Positions 1 through 9,173 of a DNA stretch of 64,000 bases are shown here, piece by piece. Positions within the stretch are counted from its first letter, which is position 1. Every line of letters begins with the position of its first letter. Position numbers and translations under genes: made by a program. Where the stretch lies: IMG/VR virus record IMGVR_UViG_3300028920_000043, positions 47,211-111,210 of that record; one strand, written 5' to 3'. The notes below the pieces were generated by a model. The model did no database searches, was not told the origin of the DNA, and saw only the letters and a program-made list of their open reading frames with translations. The stretch is from a virus.

Positions 1-1383
1 CAGAGATCCTAAATAATCATAAGATATCTCTCCGTCTTCCTCAAGCTCTATAGAATAAGGCTCAGTTGATGGAGTAAAGCTTGCGATATGACGAGCGATT
101 CCATTGGAGAATCTAATCTCGTCATAGAATCCATCCATGGCTGAAAGCACTCCACCGTCAGATGTGGTGATGTTTGGAAATCTAAACTCGCCTGAGAAGT
201 TAGAAAATGTTATAGAGAGTGGTGCCGTTCCAAGAAGATCACCATCCTTGAAAGCATACACAGTATTTCCAAACCGACAGATTTCAAAATGTACCCACTC
301 TTCTCCTGATCCAAACCCTGGTGACCAATCAATGCCCACTCCGAAAGGCGTATCCGCGGATTCTCCGTTTACAAAAATATCAGAATTGCCACCAGCATTA
401 TAAGGGTAAACATAAATATAATTAGCAGCATCTTGTCTTTGGCTGAAGCCTGCCACTCTATCATCAGTTGAGTACAATGGGTAGAACCAAAAATCAATCG
501 TCCAGTCACCATTCAAAAACCAATCATCAGAATCTGGAATAGCAAAATACGAAACACTGTCAAAGCGTTTCCATAGGGATCCAAGTCCAAACTTCTTCAC
601 ACTCTTAATCAGTTTGGCTTGAGGTAATCCTGATGAAGTAAATACGTGTCCGGTATCATCCGTAAATGGAGTCGGATTGTCTGTTGTTTTTGGCTGGACT
701 AAAACTTTTGTATTTCCATCAACCGTGAACTTCGTAGTCGGCTTGGAAAAGTTTGTGGTGTATCGAGCATTATCACTAATCCGCAGAACTGCCATATGTC
801 CTTGCCAGGGTCTTACAATATTCTGCTTTCTTGCAAGATGAAACGTTCCACCACTGAAACTAGGAATGGTATCGGAATCCGTAGCCGTTCCAATGCTCGT
901 ACCATCCACAAACATTTCATAAGACGTTCCTTGCTTCACTACTGCCAAATGATAATACGTGAACTGATTCAAGCTAGTTGCTTTTGAGATATCTATGATT
1001 GTTGCACCACCGCTGACCACCGTGAATCTCAGATTAGCCCCATCATACCAAAAGCCCCAAGCATTGTTGTCATCAATTCTATATCCACAGATGCCATTAT
1101 CAACCGGCCACGAAATCGGATTGTAATTGTTGAACACGTAAGTCTCAACCGTAAAGTCTGTTCCGGTGAGATCAAAATCAGAATCGGAAGGAGAGTTGAA
1201 TCTATAACCACTGCTGAAGTACAGAATCCCTTCACCGTCCGTGAACGGATGGCGATATGCAGCGCACTGATTTTGACAAGTGACAGCATGATCCGAAGTA
1301 CTGAAATCTTTCAGACTCTGTTGCTTATCGTCTTCATCACAATGAAGAATCAGTTTGGTATATTCATCAATTCCGCCAGCCAT
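1..1383 (-). CDS. LamG-repeat tail adhesin, 3' end beyond window
   Basis: Open from an ATG at 1383 to the window edge (461 codons, no stop). An AGAGGT ribosome site lies just upstream, and the start overlaps the end of the preceding sulfotransferase by 17 nt. It begins MAGGIDEYTKL, nearly the same opening as the 1241-residue LamG protein at 2563-6288. Two concanavalin/LamG-like segments follow (roughly residues 10-210 and 215-440), each with the FTVE(T/F) strand, a FVDG or KDG hairpin and a closing IARxxxxFTP motif. At the edge the sequence reads DGEISYDY, the start of the 14-residue repeat that fills the C-terminal part of the paralogue. I infer a carbohydrate-binding adhesin on the tail or particle surface. 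The family assignment is good; the ligand is unknown. Confidence 0.85.
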   Translation of the reverse strand, partial: MAGGIDEYTKLILHCDEDDKQQSLKDFSTSDHAVTCQNQCAAYRHPFTDGEGILYFSSGYRFNSPSDSDFDLTGTDFTVETYVFNNYNPISWPVDNGICGYRIDDNNAWGFWYDGANLRFTVVSGGATIIDISKATSLNQFTYYHLAVVKQGTSYEMFVDGTSIGTATDSDTIPSFSGGTFHLARKQNIVRPWQGHMAVLRISDNARYTTNFSKPTTKFTVDGNTKVLVQPKTTDNPTPFTDDTGHVFTSSGLPQAKLIKSVKKFGLGSLWKRFDSVSYFAIPDSDDWFLNGDWTIDFWFYPLYSTDDRVAGFSQRQDAANYIYVYPYNAGGNSDIFVNGESADTPFGVGIDWSPGFGSGEEWVHFEICRFGNTVYAFKDGDLLGTAPLSITFSNFSGEFRFPNITTSDGGVLSAMDGFYDEIRFSNGIARHIASFTPSTEPYSIELEEDGEISYDYLGSL

Positions 1384-2014
1384 CGTCTACTACCTCTTGG
1401 AATGCTGTATTAATAACAGAAGCATAAGCCTTTTCTATCTGAACTCCTGTCGGATTCAATTTCAAAAACTTAACTATTCTGTCAATTTCATATTTCTTAT
1501 TTCTCAATATTCTCTCGAAACTGCAATGGAGCACTGGATAAGCTCCATCATTCTCTCGTACCCAATTTATTATCTCCGTATAATCCCTCAAGCGATTGAG
1601 CATCGTCCCACTCAATGGAGCATCGTCAGCGTCTCGGTAGTGTATGGATTGCGCCATTGCAAACACATCTCTCCAGACACAGATGACATAAGGATTCCTC
1701 ACTGATGAAATAATCTGCTCTATGTAAGTATAGAGTAACTGATCCTTCCAGCCCCATACGTTGTAAGTTTTGTTTCTTTCTTCAATAATCGGTTTTATCT
1801 TATCACCGATCTCGCTGTGCTTGCCTTCAAAAGCCAATGGGTAACTCTCCCGAGTAAACGTCCAGTCCTCATAATCGTAACCAAACCAGGACGGCTCGAA
1901 CTCTTCAGTCTTTCCCATGAAGATTCCGAGATGATCCATGATCTTCGCCACGCTGGACGTTCCACCCCTACCCAGCCCCATTACTAATATAGTCTGACAG
2001 TTTGTATTTTCCAT
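1367..2014 (-). CDS. Sulfotransferase-like protein (downstream copy)
   Basis: About 215 residues from the ATG at 2014. An in-frame upstream extension to 2107 exists but lies inside the previous gene. The N-terminus has a PAPS-type P-loop, VMGLGRGGTSS, and a later VWRDVFAMAQS segment fits the 3'-phosphate binding region (Arg...Ser) of sulfotransferases; VWGWKD and SFER are also shared with the neighbour. Members move sulfate from PAPS to a hydroxyl or amine, often on a carbohydrate. The gene overlaps its paralogue upstream (1968-2573) and the LamG gene downstream, so the pair is coupled to adhesin genes. The substrate is not visible; a glycan made by the phage's own glycosyltransferases is my inference. 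Another P-loop kinase-like role cannot be excluded. Confidence 0.72.
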   Translation of the reverse strand: MENTNCQTILVMGLGRGGTSSVAKIMDHLGIFMGKTEEFEPSWFGYDYEDWTFTRESYPLAFEGKHSEIGDKIKPIIEERNKTYNVWGWKDQLLYTYIEQIISSVRNPYVICVWRDVFAMAQSIHYRDADDAPLSGTMLNRLRDYTEIINWVRENDGAYPVLHCSFERILRNKKYEIDRIVKFLKLNPTGVQIEKAYASVINTAFQEVVDDGWRN

Positions 2015-2573
2015 TATCGAAATCAACCAATCTCTTTCTGTTGAACCCAACCAATGCCTTCTCAACTCTACTCTCATCAATATCCAAAAACGCCAACATC
2101 TTTTCAACTTCTCGTTTCGGATTCCGTATTAAGCGCTCGAAGCTCAATAGTAAAAATGGATACGAACTTTCAGAAATGAAATCCAAAATCTTTTGATATA
2201 TTACCAAACGACTTCGGATGAACGATTTTGGAACATACTTAACCTTGTCTCTGTTTGTAACCGAATCAAATGCCGCTATAGGATCTCTGAATACAAAAAT
2301 CAATCTTGGGTTTCTAATCTCGTGAATAATCTCCAATCGATTAACCAAGAACGGATCCTTCCAACCCCAAATGTCAAACTGTTTATTCCGCTCTTCAATC
2401 TTAACGCGCATCTCATCCAGACTCTTTCCTACAAAATCTATATCCTCGAAATTTCCAGCCTCCTTGAATTGATAACCAAAGAATAATCCGGCACTGATGA
2501 GTATGCTGGCAATGGCAGAAGTGCCACCTCTTGCCGTTCCAAGAATAACAATTGTCTTTTCGTTAGTCAACAT
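1968..2573 (-). CDS. Sulfotransferase-like protein (upstream copy)
   Basis: 201 residues. The N-terminal P-loop IVILGTARGGTSA is typical of PAPS-dependent sulfotransferases, followed by FDIWGWKDPFL and IFVFRDPIAAFDS, where Arg and Ser match the 3'-phosphate site, then LLSFERLIRNP. Overall order and spacing match the downstream gene, so the two are tandem paralogues. The ATG at 2573 overlaps the end of the LamG gene by 11 nt, indicating translational coupling. Predicted to be cytoplasmic: no signal peptide or membrane helix is seen. The target is probably a sugar or tyrosine on a phage or host surface component; this is inferred from context only. Confidence 0.75.
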   Translation of the reverse strand: MLTNEKTIVILGTARGGTSAIASILISAGLFFGYQFKEAGNFEDIDFVGKSLDEMRVKIEERNKQFDIWGWKDPFLVNRLEIIHEIRNPRLIFVFRDPIAAFDSVTNRDKVKYVPKSFIRSRLVIYQKILDFISESSYPFLLLSFERLIRNPKREVEKMLAFLDIDESRVEKALVGFNRKRLVDFDNGKYKLSDYISNGAG

Positions 2574-5500
2574 TTACCAATACATCATCCAATAAAACAT
2601 CAGGCGTTCCCCCTTGTCCCTGATCCCAATAAATACGATACTTAACAACATCCCCGGAATTAGATCCTTGCCACGTCAGAAATGCTTTATCACCCACTTG
2701 AGAATAATCGAAAGTTCTGGTACTCCAGGTAAACGGTTTGGCAATTACATCTATAATATACTTGCCTCCGCGTGCCATGCCTCCTATTACTCGTCTGAAA
2801 TCATCTTCCTCTTTTATGTTCTCTGCATACAGCGCACCATTCCGATACACGTCAAATAATACTTGCCCTGCATACCCCGCTGGCTTGCTCGTGTAGTCCC
2901 AGGTTGCTATTACTGAATCTTGCGAAGCAGGATGTTGAATTACTTTTATCCAATCCATCCACTCCTCTATCATATCATACACGAAAGAACCGTCCTTCAC
3001 CGCGGACTGATTGTACTGATACAGCAAGTTTCCATCTTTGTAAAGGGGCCCAGTATACATGTAAAAGATCGGACCGTCTACCTGTAATAATTGAATCAAC
3101 TGATAGGCAAATGCTCCATTCTTCGCCACATCCAGAACTGTATCGTACACGATAGAACCATCTTTTATCAACGTCCCCTTGTAGGCATATGCTATATTGC
3201 CATCGATCTCGAACCGGTTGATTATATCATATAGAATTCCACCATCTTTTTTGATGTCATTTAGAATTCTATAGAGTACTTGCGCGTCTTTGATGGGAAC
3301 GCCTGAATATCGATATAATAGACTTCCATCTTTCACCACTGACTTAACATAATCATAAAGTACTTGTCCATCCTTCAGGTACTCATTAATATACTTGTAA
3401 AGAATTCCTCCATCGGCATGTGGGTATTGTTGATAGTAGTCATAGACAACTTCAGCATCCTTTACCAAATTGGAAAGATAATCATAAACAACTTGACCGT
3501 CCTTACTTAATTCTTTTAGAATCTCATATAGTATATCGGAATCTTTTGAAAGCTTAGAATGATAGTCATATAGAATTGGTCCATCTGATTTTATCTTCCC
3601 ATCGTAACCATATAAGATATCTCCATCACTTCCTATGAAGACATCCCCAATAGCGTAAGTAATAGGACCATCCGATGTCCACTCTTTTGTGTATTCAGAA
3701 TTCGGTGGCGTAAAATCGGAAGTCCATCGGGCGATCCCTTTGCTGATCCGCGGTTCGTCTATCCTTCCAGCCAAATAATTCCCATCCCAGCGTCTGCCGT
3801 AGTAAACACCATTCATATCCACGCTGTTCGAATTCGACCAGTTGGATCCCTTCTGCACGCCATCCACAAAGAATTTAACGGTGCCGCTGGTCCTTATCAT
3901 CGCCATGTGCATCCATTCGCCTATTTTTATATCTGAATCAGAAAACTTTGTTGACGATCCTCCCAGCATAACATCCCACCGATTACCCGCCTTGAATGGT
4001 TGAATATAAAGTTGATTGCTGGTAATAGAACTGATGAACATATCAGTGGCGGCTTGGGCGTCCAAAAGTAGCCACCCTTCAACTGTGAAATCTCCTGTTC
4101 CAAAATTCCAATCATCGTGGTCGGCAATAGAAAGATAATCGGTGGTGCCATCAAATATACACGATCCTCTCCCAAATCTTCCGCAGGTTCTTACTTTTAC
4201 ATTTCCATAAGGTCTCAATGCTCGATTGCTGCTAGAGCTATCAATTACACCGCCACCATGTATTAATAACTTTGTGTAGGAATCAGCAGTGTACTTTGAT
4301 GTTTCTGGTGTAAAGCCTGAAGTCCATCTGGCTATCCCTCTTGAGACTCTAAACTCCGTAATTCTGCCGGTCAAATCCATCGTACCGTTTCCCCACTCTC
4401 CTATTTTCTTTGCTTCATCCTTAGTCACGATACTACCAGAAACAGTAATATCAATATCCTTAACCCCGTTTATGAACGTCATCCAATTATTACCGTTTCT
4501 AACAGCGGCGAAATGATTCCAAGTATTCAAGGTTAAGGAGGTAGACCCTATACCATTACCGCCCGGATCCGCATTTATTAAATTCCATGAACTCCCGTTA
4601 CCAGATACCCAAAGATTAATATTTCGCGTTCCTTGATAATGATAGTCAAATCCAAACCAGTAATCTGTCGATCCAGCAAATAGAGCGAATCTGCCTTCTA
4701 CCGTTGGATAAAACCAGAAATCAACGGTTAAGTCGTCTGATCCAAAATCAAAATCAGGAAAGTTTCTTATGGACAAATAATCATTGGATCCGCTAAAAAT
4801 CATCTCCCATTGATTATCCACTAGAGGCTTCGTTACTTTTACATAAGCATCTCCGGAACCAGTAATCGTATGGGAAGACCCTGATGAATCTTCCGGTGTC
4901 GTATCGCCTTCCACATCGTTGGCGTGGATTAATAGTTTTGTGTAAGAATCAGAAGAATATTGAGTGGACTGTGGTGTAAATGCGGAAGTCCACCTAGCCA
5001 CTCCTTTGGAAATTCTTATCTCGGTCAGATACCCTTTGAATACTCTGGAGGAATAATACGCGTCCCTACCAATCCCTAATAAGCTGTTTGGATCGTTTAC
5101 AGAACTGCTTCCAATATCTGAAGAAGCACTTCCCGTTCCCATAGCAACGCCATTCAGGTAAGCCGTAACGGTGGAGCCATTTCTTACCAGAGCTATGTGG
5201 CTCCAAGCATCGAAAGTGACATTCTCTGCATCATAGGATCCGTAATCATCGGATCCAGAAAAGACAACCACTCTCCATTTACTTGAAGTATGTCCTATAA
5301 AAATTCCTATAGTTGTATTACCAGAACCGGATCGAGTAGTAAGAATGTACGGATCGGATGCCCCCGATATAGGATATACCAAGAAATCTAAAGTGAAATC
5401 ACCTGAACCCAATTCCCAATCTGCCGAATCTGGTGTAGTAAAATAATCTCCAGTTCCATCAAAAACCAGTATCCCTTTACCATCATTTAGCGGATGTGTT

Positions 5501-6288
5501 TTATCTGAATAAACATCTCCAACGGTTGTTACAAAATGTCCAGAATCACTTTCGTCTTTTGCGGCAACTGTCAGGTCTGGTTCATCAGTATGGATTAATA
5601 GTAGTGTATTGGCATCTTCTGCATACTGTGAAGTCTCTGGAGTGAAACCAGACGTCCAACGGGCTATATCGGAAATTCGCATTTCCGTGATATACCCTTT
5701 ATAATATCCATTTCCGCCATCCCATGTAGCCCATCCAAGTCTAACAGAACCACCATAAGCCAAATCCAAATCGGTCGAAATACTAGAATCAGAATCTTCC
5801 AAAGTACCATCTACAAATAGGTAAAGATTACTTCCACTCCTTACCACTGCCACATGATGCCAAGTCCCAGTAGCGAAAGTATTCGTTGATGTTAAAATTG
5901 GGTCACCTTCTGGTTGCCAATGAACACTTACCTTTTGAGCTTGTCCAACATTATTGTATCGAATAGCAAACCCATTAGCCCAACCGCCTTGAGTTGCTAT
6001 AAAACTAGGATAGTTTGCAGAAGATCCATCGTCCTTAAACCAAAAGTCAATCGTAAAGGCATTGCTTCCAAAATTAAAATCATCCGAATCTGGTATGTGA
6101 AGATAGTCACCGGACCCATCAAAGTACAAAGCACCCCTCCCGTCCAATAAAGGATGGGAGAAGTGCTGTGCATCTCCATTTGCAGTTATGGTATGATTTT
6201 GTCCCGAGTAGTCTTGGAAATTCTGACCAGCGTCGGGACCATTGAAATGATCAAGAAGTTTCGTGTATTCATCGATTCCTACAGGCAT
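2563..6288 (-). CDS. Large adhesin: four LamG domains, 17 KDG-x-x-x-Y repeats, C-terminal Ig/FN3-like tail
   Basis: 1241 residues with a strong AGGAGA site before the ATG at 6288. Four concanavalin-like LamG domains occupy roughly residues 15-230, 235-450, 455-665 and 670-865; each has an FDGSGDY-type strand, a DFT(I/V)DFWF strand, a WHHVAVVR or equivalent strand and an ARWTSGFTPE linker. From about 870 to 1110 come 17 units of about 14 residues with the pattern (K/S)DGxxxYxY. The last 130 residues look like Ig/FN3-type beta domains (VIATWDYTS; FLTWQGSNSGDVVKYRIYW). LamG domains usually bind carbohydrates, so a receptor-binding or surface-decorating virion protein is likely. It is flanked by sulfotransferases and the partial paralogue at 1-1383. 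Confidence 0.88.
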   Translation of the reverse strand: MPVGIDEYTKLLDHFNGPDAGQNFQDYSGQNHTITANGDAQHFSHPLLDGRGALYFDGSGDYLHIPDSDDFNFGSNAFTIDFWFKDDGSSANYPSFIATQGGWANGFAIRYNNVGQAQKVSVHWQPEGDPILTSTNTFATGTWHHVAVVRSGSNLYLFVDGTLEDSDSSISTDLDLAYGGSVRLGWATWDGGNGYYKGYITEMRISDIARWTSGFTPETSQYAEDANTLLLIHTDEPDLTVAAKDESDSGHFVTTVGDVYSDKTHPLNDGKGILVFDGTGDYFTTPDSADWELGSGDFTLDFLVYPISGASDPYILTTRSGSGNTTIGIFIGHTSSKWRVVVFSGSDDYGSYDAENVTFDAWSHIALVRNGSTVTAYLNGVAMGTGSASSDIGSSSVNDPNSLLGIGRDAYYSSRVFKGYLTEIRISKGVARWTSAFTPQSTQYSSDSYTKLLIHANDVEGDTTPEDSSGSSHTITGSGDAYVKVTKPLVDNQWEMIFSGSNDYLSIRNFPDFDFGSDDLTVDFWFYPTVEGRFALFAGSTDYWFGFDYHYQGTRNINLWVSGNGSSWNLINADPGGNGIGSTSLTLNTWNHFAAVRNGNNWMTFINGVKDIDITVSGSIVTKDEAKKIGEWGNGTMDLTGRITEFRVSRGIARWTSGFTPETSKYTADSYTKLLIHGGGVIDSSSSNRALRPYGNVKVRTCGRFGRGSCIFDGTTDYLSIADHDDWNFGTGDFTVEGWLLLDAQAATDMFISSITSNQLYIQPFKAGNRWDVMLGGSSTKFSDSDIKIGEWMHMAMIRTSGTVKFFVDGVQKGSNWSNSNSVDMNGVYYGRRWDGNYLAGRIDEPRISKGIARWTSDFTPPNSEYTKEWTSDGPITYAIGDVFIGSDGDILYGYDGKIKSDGPILYDYHSKLSKDSDILYEILKELSKDGQVVYDYLSNLVKDAEVVYDYYQQYPHADGGILYKYINEYLKDGQVLYDYVKSVVKDGSLLYRYSGVPIKDAQVLYRILNDIKKDGGILYDIINRFEIDGNIAYAYKGTLIKDGSIVYDTVLDVAKNGAFAYQLIQLLQVDGPIFYMYTGPLYKDGNLLYQYNQSAVKDGSFVYDMIEEWMDWIKVIQHPASQDSVIATWDYTSKPAGYAGQVLFDVYRNGALYAENIKEEDDFRRVIGGMARGGKYIIDVIAKPFTWSTRTFDYSQVGDKAFLTWQGSNSGDVVKYRIYWDQGQGGTPDVLLDDVLVNVD

Positions 6289-6327
6289 CGTGACTCTCTC
6301 CTACGTCATCAGTTTGCTTCCGGATGT

Positions 6328-6843
6328 TTATGACCCGGCTGTCTGGCCTTTAAGTCTCAATGTCGCCGGAACTGACGCGTCTGCCTGAGTACCTGCTGGA
6401 ATCGTTTGCTTCAACCAAACTCCTTGTGCTGATCCGGCAGTCAAGCTGCCACTGTTGGCAACATCGATTGCCGCGCCTTCTGATGGAGCGTCAGCAAATA
6501 CGATGTCACTGGGTGCAGTGAGCGGATTGGGAATACTCTTGGTATCATCGAGTGACGATGCCAATCCGATCTGAATCTGCCCAGCGTGCTCTTGTGCCTG
6601 AATCCAAACCTTCGATGCTGTGAGCGGTGTGGTTGCGTTCTTGTTCTTTGCGAATACCTTCTGGAACCGAATCACATCCGAACCGCCTGCTTCTTGTGCT
6701 GCGACTGTATAGAACACCTGACCCAATGTTCCATCCAGCTCTGTCTCTGAACCGTCTTCTCCGCCACCTGCCGGTGCACCATCACTGGGCGCCATCATTG
6801 ACGAAAGAATCCACAATAGATCACTTGCGACTACTGGAGACAT
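6328..6843 (-). CDS. Putative virion surface/tail protein, unknown family
   Basis: 171 residues. I chose the ATG at 6843 (MSPVVASDLL) because GGAAAGGAGG lies right before it; an upstream in-frame codon would include that site. After a Gly/Asp-rich linker (about residues 18-35) the sequence reads like a beta-sandwich: GQVFYTVAAQEAGGSDVIRF, then VWIQAQ, and a C-terminal LKQTIPAGTQADASVPATLRL that resembles the end of structural beta proteins. It lies between a glycosyltransferase/DUF115 gene (23-nt overlap) and the LamG adhesin. I do not recognise the family; a small structural or fibre-base protein is a context guess. Confidence 0.6.
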   Translation of the reverse strand: MSPVVASDLLWILSSMMAPSDGAPAGGGEDGSETELDGTLGQVFYTVAAQEAGGSDVIRFQKVFAKNKNATTPLTASKVWIQAQEHAGQIQIGLASSLDDTKSIPNPLTAPSDIVFADAPSEGAAIDVANSGSLTAGSAQGVWLKQTIPAGTQADASVPATLRLKGQTAGS

Positions 6844-8749
6844 TCGTTTCCTCCTTTCCAAGTTCTGTCAAACTTTTCACCTTGATATTGGGGCCATATA
6901 AAATTCCCGCATCGGTGATATTAAAAAACTCAATTTGCTTATAAGCGCTTGTCAATTCTACCAAGGTTTCTCGCATCTCGTTATAGAGCAGATTGGTAAT
7001 TACTGCTCCGTCTTTAACATCCTTGGCAATCAATAAACCTTCTTTCTGAATATCCTCATATCTTATCGTCTCATCGTAATACTTTTTACCGCCGGTGTAT
7101 GCCAAATCAACTCCACCAATAAGAATCTTTTTGCAACCCATACCGATCAAACAACTGATACCGGTAAATACAACGGATAAGGCAGATCCGAGAATCGTCA
7201 GTTTAACTTCATCCAGTATGTTAGGATGTACCGATCCAATTCCCATAGTATGGAAAAATCTCTTCTTACCCTTCCACGCTTTAATCACTTCAGGGTGAAG
7301 TACTGACGACGCCAGCATCTCATGCTTCGATGTATCCACTCCATCAAAATGCCTTACCACATTATCCTCTGGATGGATTGCAATAAAGTAGTCTGGCTCT
7401 ATACCCCACTCACACATAATCCTGAAACCTGAATTAGCACCTATTACTATGCGCTTGGTTCTTCCCATCCCCAGAAATCCCTTCAAATCGTCTTTAATAT
7501 TATTAACTGATGGTGCGGAGGAGATCAATACTCCCACCTTATCCTCAGACGATTTGAATAGATCATCCAGAGTTTTCGATTTGGAAAGCTCAGGTTTATT
7601 CCTCTTGAAGTTTTCTGCCCAAACATTCTTCCACGTATTCATGGTTAAATCATTCACCGCTTCTCTTGCATTTCCCAACGTAACTGGTACCATAACTCTA
7701 TTCTCATCAGCGCCAGTAAACTTCAAAACATCTTTGGCTCTGTTTTCATAAGTATGATTTTTTAGAACGTGACTTCTTGCTCGTGCAATCAACTGCTCAC
7801 GTTCTTTTCTGTTCTTCATGTAGTGCTCTATGATCTTCGGTATCTCGTCTATCTCATCATAAAGTGCTACAATATCATCCGGAAATAGCTCCTTGACTGC
7901 TTCACGCTTTTTCCATGTCAGCAATAATGCTCCTGCCGCGGGCACTTCAAATACTCTCGGAGATACCGTGGTAGATAAAATCCCCGGATTGGTTCTTCCG
8001 TATTCAGAAACCATTTCGTTTCTGGGAATATCCAATGCTATCTTTGTACCGGCATCGAACTTCGCCATTTCTTCTATTGATACGCTTCCCCTTCTCCAAA
8101 TAGAATTCAAATAATCCGACTTGAAATTTCTTCTTGAGTTTCCAACGATCTTCAAGCGGTACCGTTTCAATTCCTTTTCTAGCTTATCCAGTGCATCCAT
8201 TCTTTCCGCGAATAATGATCCGCCAATTAAGACATCAGACAAATAGTTTCTGGGAACGCGGCGTGGGTAAAATACATTAGGATCCACAGCAGTGGGTAAG
8301 TACATCGTCTTATCTTCACCATGTACTTTTACTGTATTCTTTTCATTGGTAAAGACATAATCATAGTAAGGCGTGAATTCTTTTGAAACATTTACCTGCT
8401 GAGGCTCATCTGTCAAATATACTGCTGTTTTGATTCCAAGCTTCTTTACATTGGTTATTATCCCAGTATGAATATTGGCACCATGAATGACAAAGACAAA
8501 ATCTATTGCATACCTCACGCAATAGTTCAAGATGCCTTGAGCAATAAGCTCAAAGAAATCATTCTTGGACATATTCAATTCTGGATCGAATATCGAGTTT
8601 ACTTGAATCGCTTTTTGAAAGAAATCCAAAACCCGATTGGTTTCATAATCCCAGACAGTATGCCCAAGACGCCGAAATGCTTCTGAAAAGCCTTCACCAA
8701 CATCCTTCGTACTAAACGCAAATCCACTACCCACCATTAAAATATTCAT
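6821..8749 (-). CDS. Fusion: CgeB-like glycosyltransferase + DUF115/MAF-type glycosyl-transfer domain
   Basis: 642 residues. The N-terminal half (1-360) is a GT-B-like glycosyltransferase: MNILMVGSGFAFSTKDVGEG, a central VYLTDEPQQV, then VFEVPAAGALLLTWKKREAV and a nucleotide-binding DEIDEI region, as in CgeB-type enzymes. The C-terminal part (about 400-610) matches the DUF115/motility-accessory-factor family: GVLISSAPSVNN, VIGANSGFR, EPDYFIAIHPED and GGVDLAYTGGKKYYD. DUF115 proteins occur in flagellin and surface glycosylation and use nonulosonic-acid-type donors. The pairing suggests one polypeptide that attaches or extends a glycan on a protein. It sits between tail genes and the adhesins, so tail proteins are plausible acceptors (inference). 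Confidence 0.8.
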   Translation of the reverse strand: MNILMVGSGFAFSTKDVGEGFSEAFRRLGHTVWDYETNRVLDFFQKAIQVNSIFDPELNMSKNDFFELIAQGILNYCVRYAIDFVFVIHGANIHTGIITNVKKLGIKTAVYLTDEPQQVNVSKEFTPYYDYVFTNEKNTVKVHGEDKTMYLPTAVDPNVFYPRRVPRNYLSDVLIGGSLFAERMDALDKLEKELKRYRLKIVGNSRRNFKSDYLNSIWRRGSVSIEEMAKFDAGTKIALDIPRNEMVSEYGRTNPGILSTTVSPRVFEVPAAGALLLTWKKREAVKELFPDDIVALYDEIDEIPKIIEHYMKNRKEREQLIARARSHVLKNHTYENRAKDVLKFTGADENRVMVPVTLGNAREAVNDLTMNTWKNVWAENFKRNKPELSKSKTLDDLFKSSEDKVGVLISSAPSVNNIKDDLKGFLGMGRTKRIVIGANSGFRIMCEWGIEPDYFIAIHPEDNVVRHFDGVDTSKHEMLASSVLHPEVIKAWKGKKRFFHTMGIGSVHPNILDEVKLTILGSALSVVFTGISCLIGMGCKKILIGGVDLAYTGGKKYYDETIRYEDIQKEGLLIAKDVKDGAVITNLLYNEMRETLVELTSAYKQIEFFNITDAGILYGPNIKVKSLTELGKEETNVSSSRK

Positions 8750-8792
8750 CCTAATCTTCTCCTAGAAACTCAATTGCCAATTATCCTAATCT

Positions 8793-9173
8793 TCACGCAA
8801 TCGATCTTAAAAAGTTAGCACTGAATGTAGCCCAATGCCTGTCTTCAGTGCCGTAAGACAAGCCCTGAAAAAAACAATTAGAATATTCATAGGTAAAATC
8901 ATACAAGGATGCCGGAGCTGATACCGCCGATAGCTGTTCCAGTAACTGCTGTAAGTAGGCTATCAATGTCATCCTGCTCCGAGTCTCTTGGGTGATCCAA
9001 CCCGCCACTGAAAGAGACTGTTGACCCCCTCCGAGATCTTTAATATAAACTCCTTCGGCTCTCGGTATTTGTTCCGTCAGCAAATTACGCTCAACATTAG
9101 GAACAGCATAAGAATGAGTTCCAATCTTTACTGTTCCAAACGTAACTACCGAACCGTGTTGAAGTATTGCCAT
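8793..9173 (-). CDS. Small tail protein following the tape measure
   Basis: 126 residues; its ATG overlaps the tape measure stop (TAATG at 9173), so the two are coupled. The sequence is beta-rich: VVTFGTVKIGTHSYAVPNVE, then LGGGQQSLSVAGWI and YDFTYEYSNCFFQGLSYG. Position directly after the tape measure is where distal tail or tail-completion proteins lie in siphoviruses. There is no certain family match by eye; the GGQQSLSVAGWI segment recalls small tail-tip proteins that combine a ligand-like beta layer. Predicted role: distal tail/baseplate component. Confidence 0.6.
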   Translation of the reverse strand: MAILQHGSVVTFGTVKIGTHSYAVPNVERNLLTEQIPRAEGVYIKDLGGGQQSLSVAGWITQETRSRMTLIAYLQQLLEQLSAVSAPASLYDFTYEYSNCFFQGLSYGTEDRHWATFSANFLRSIA

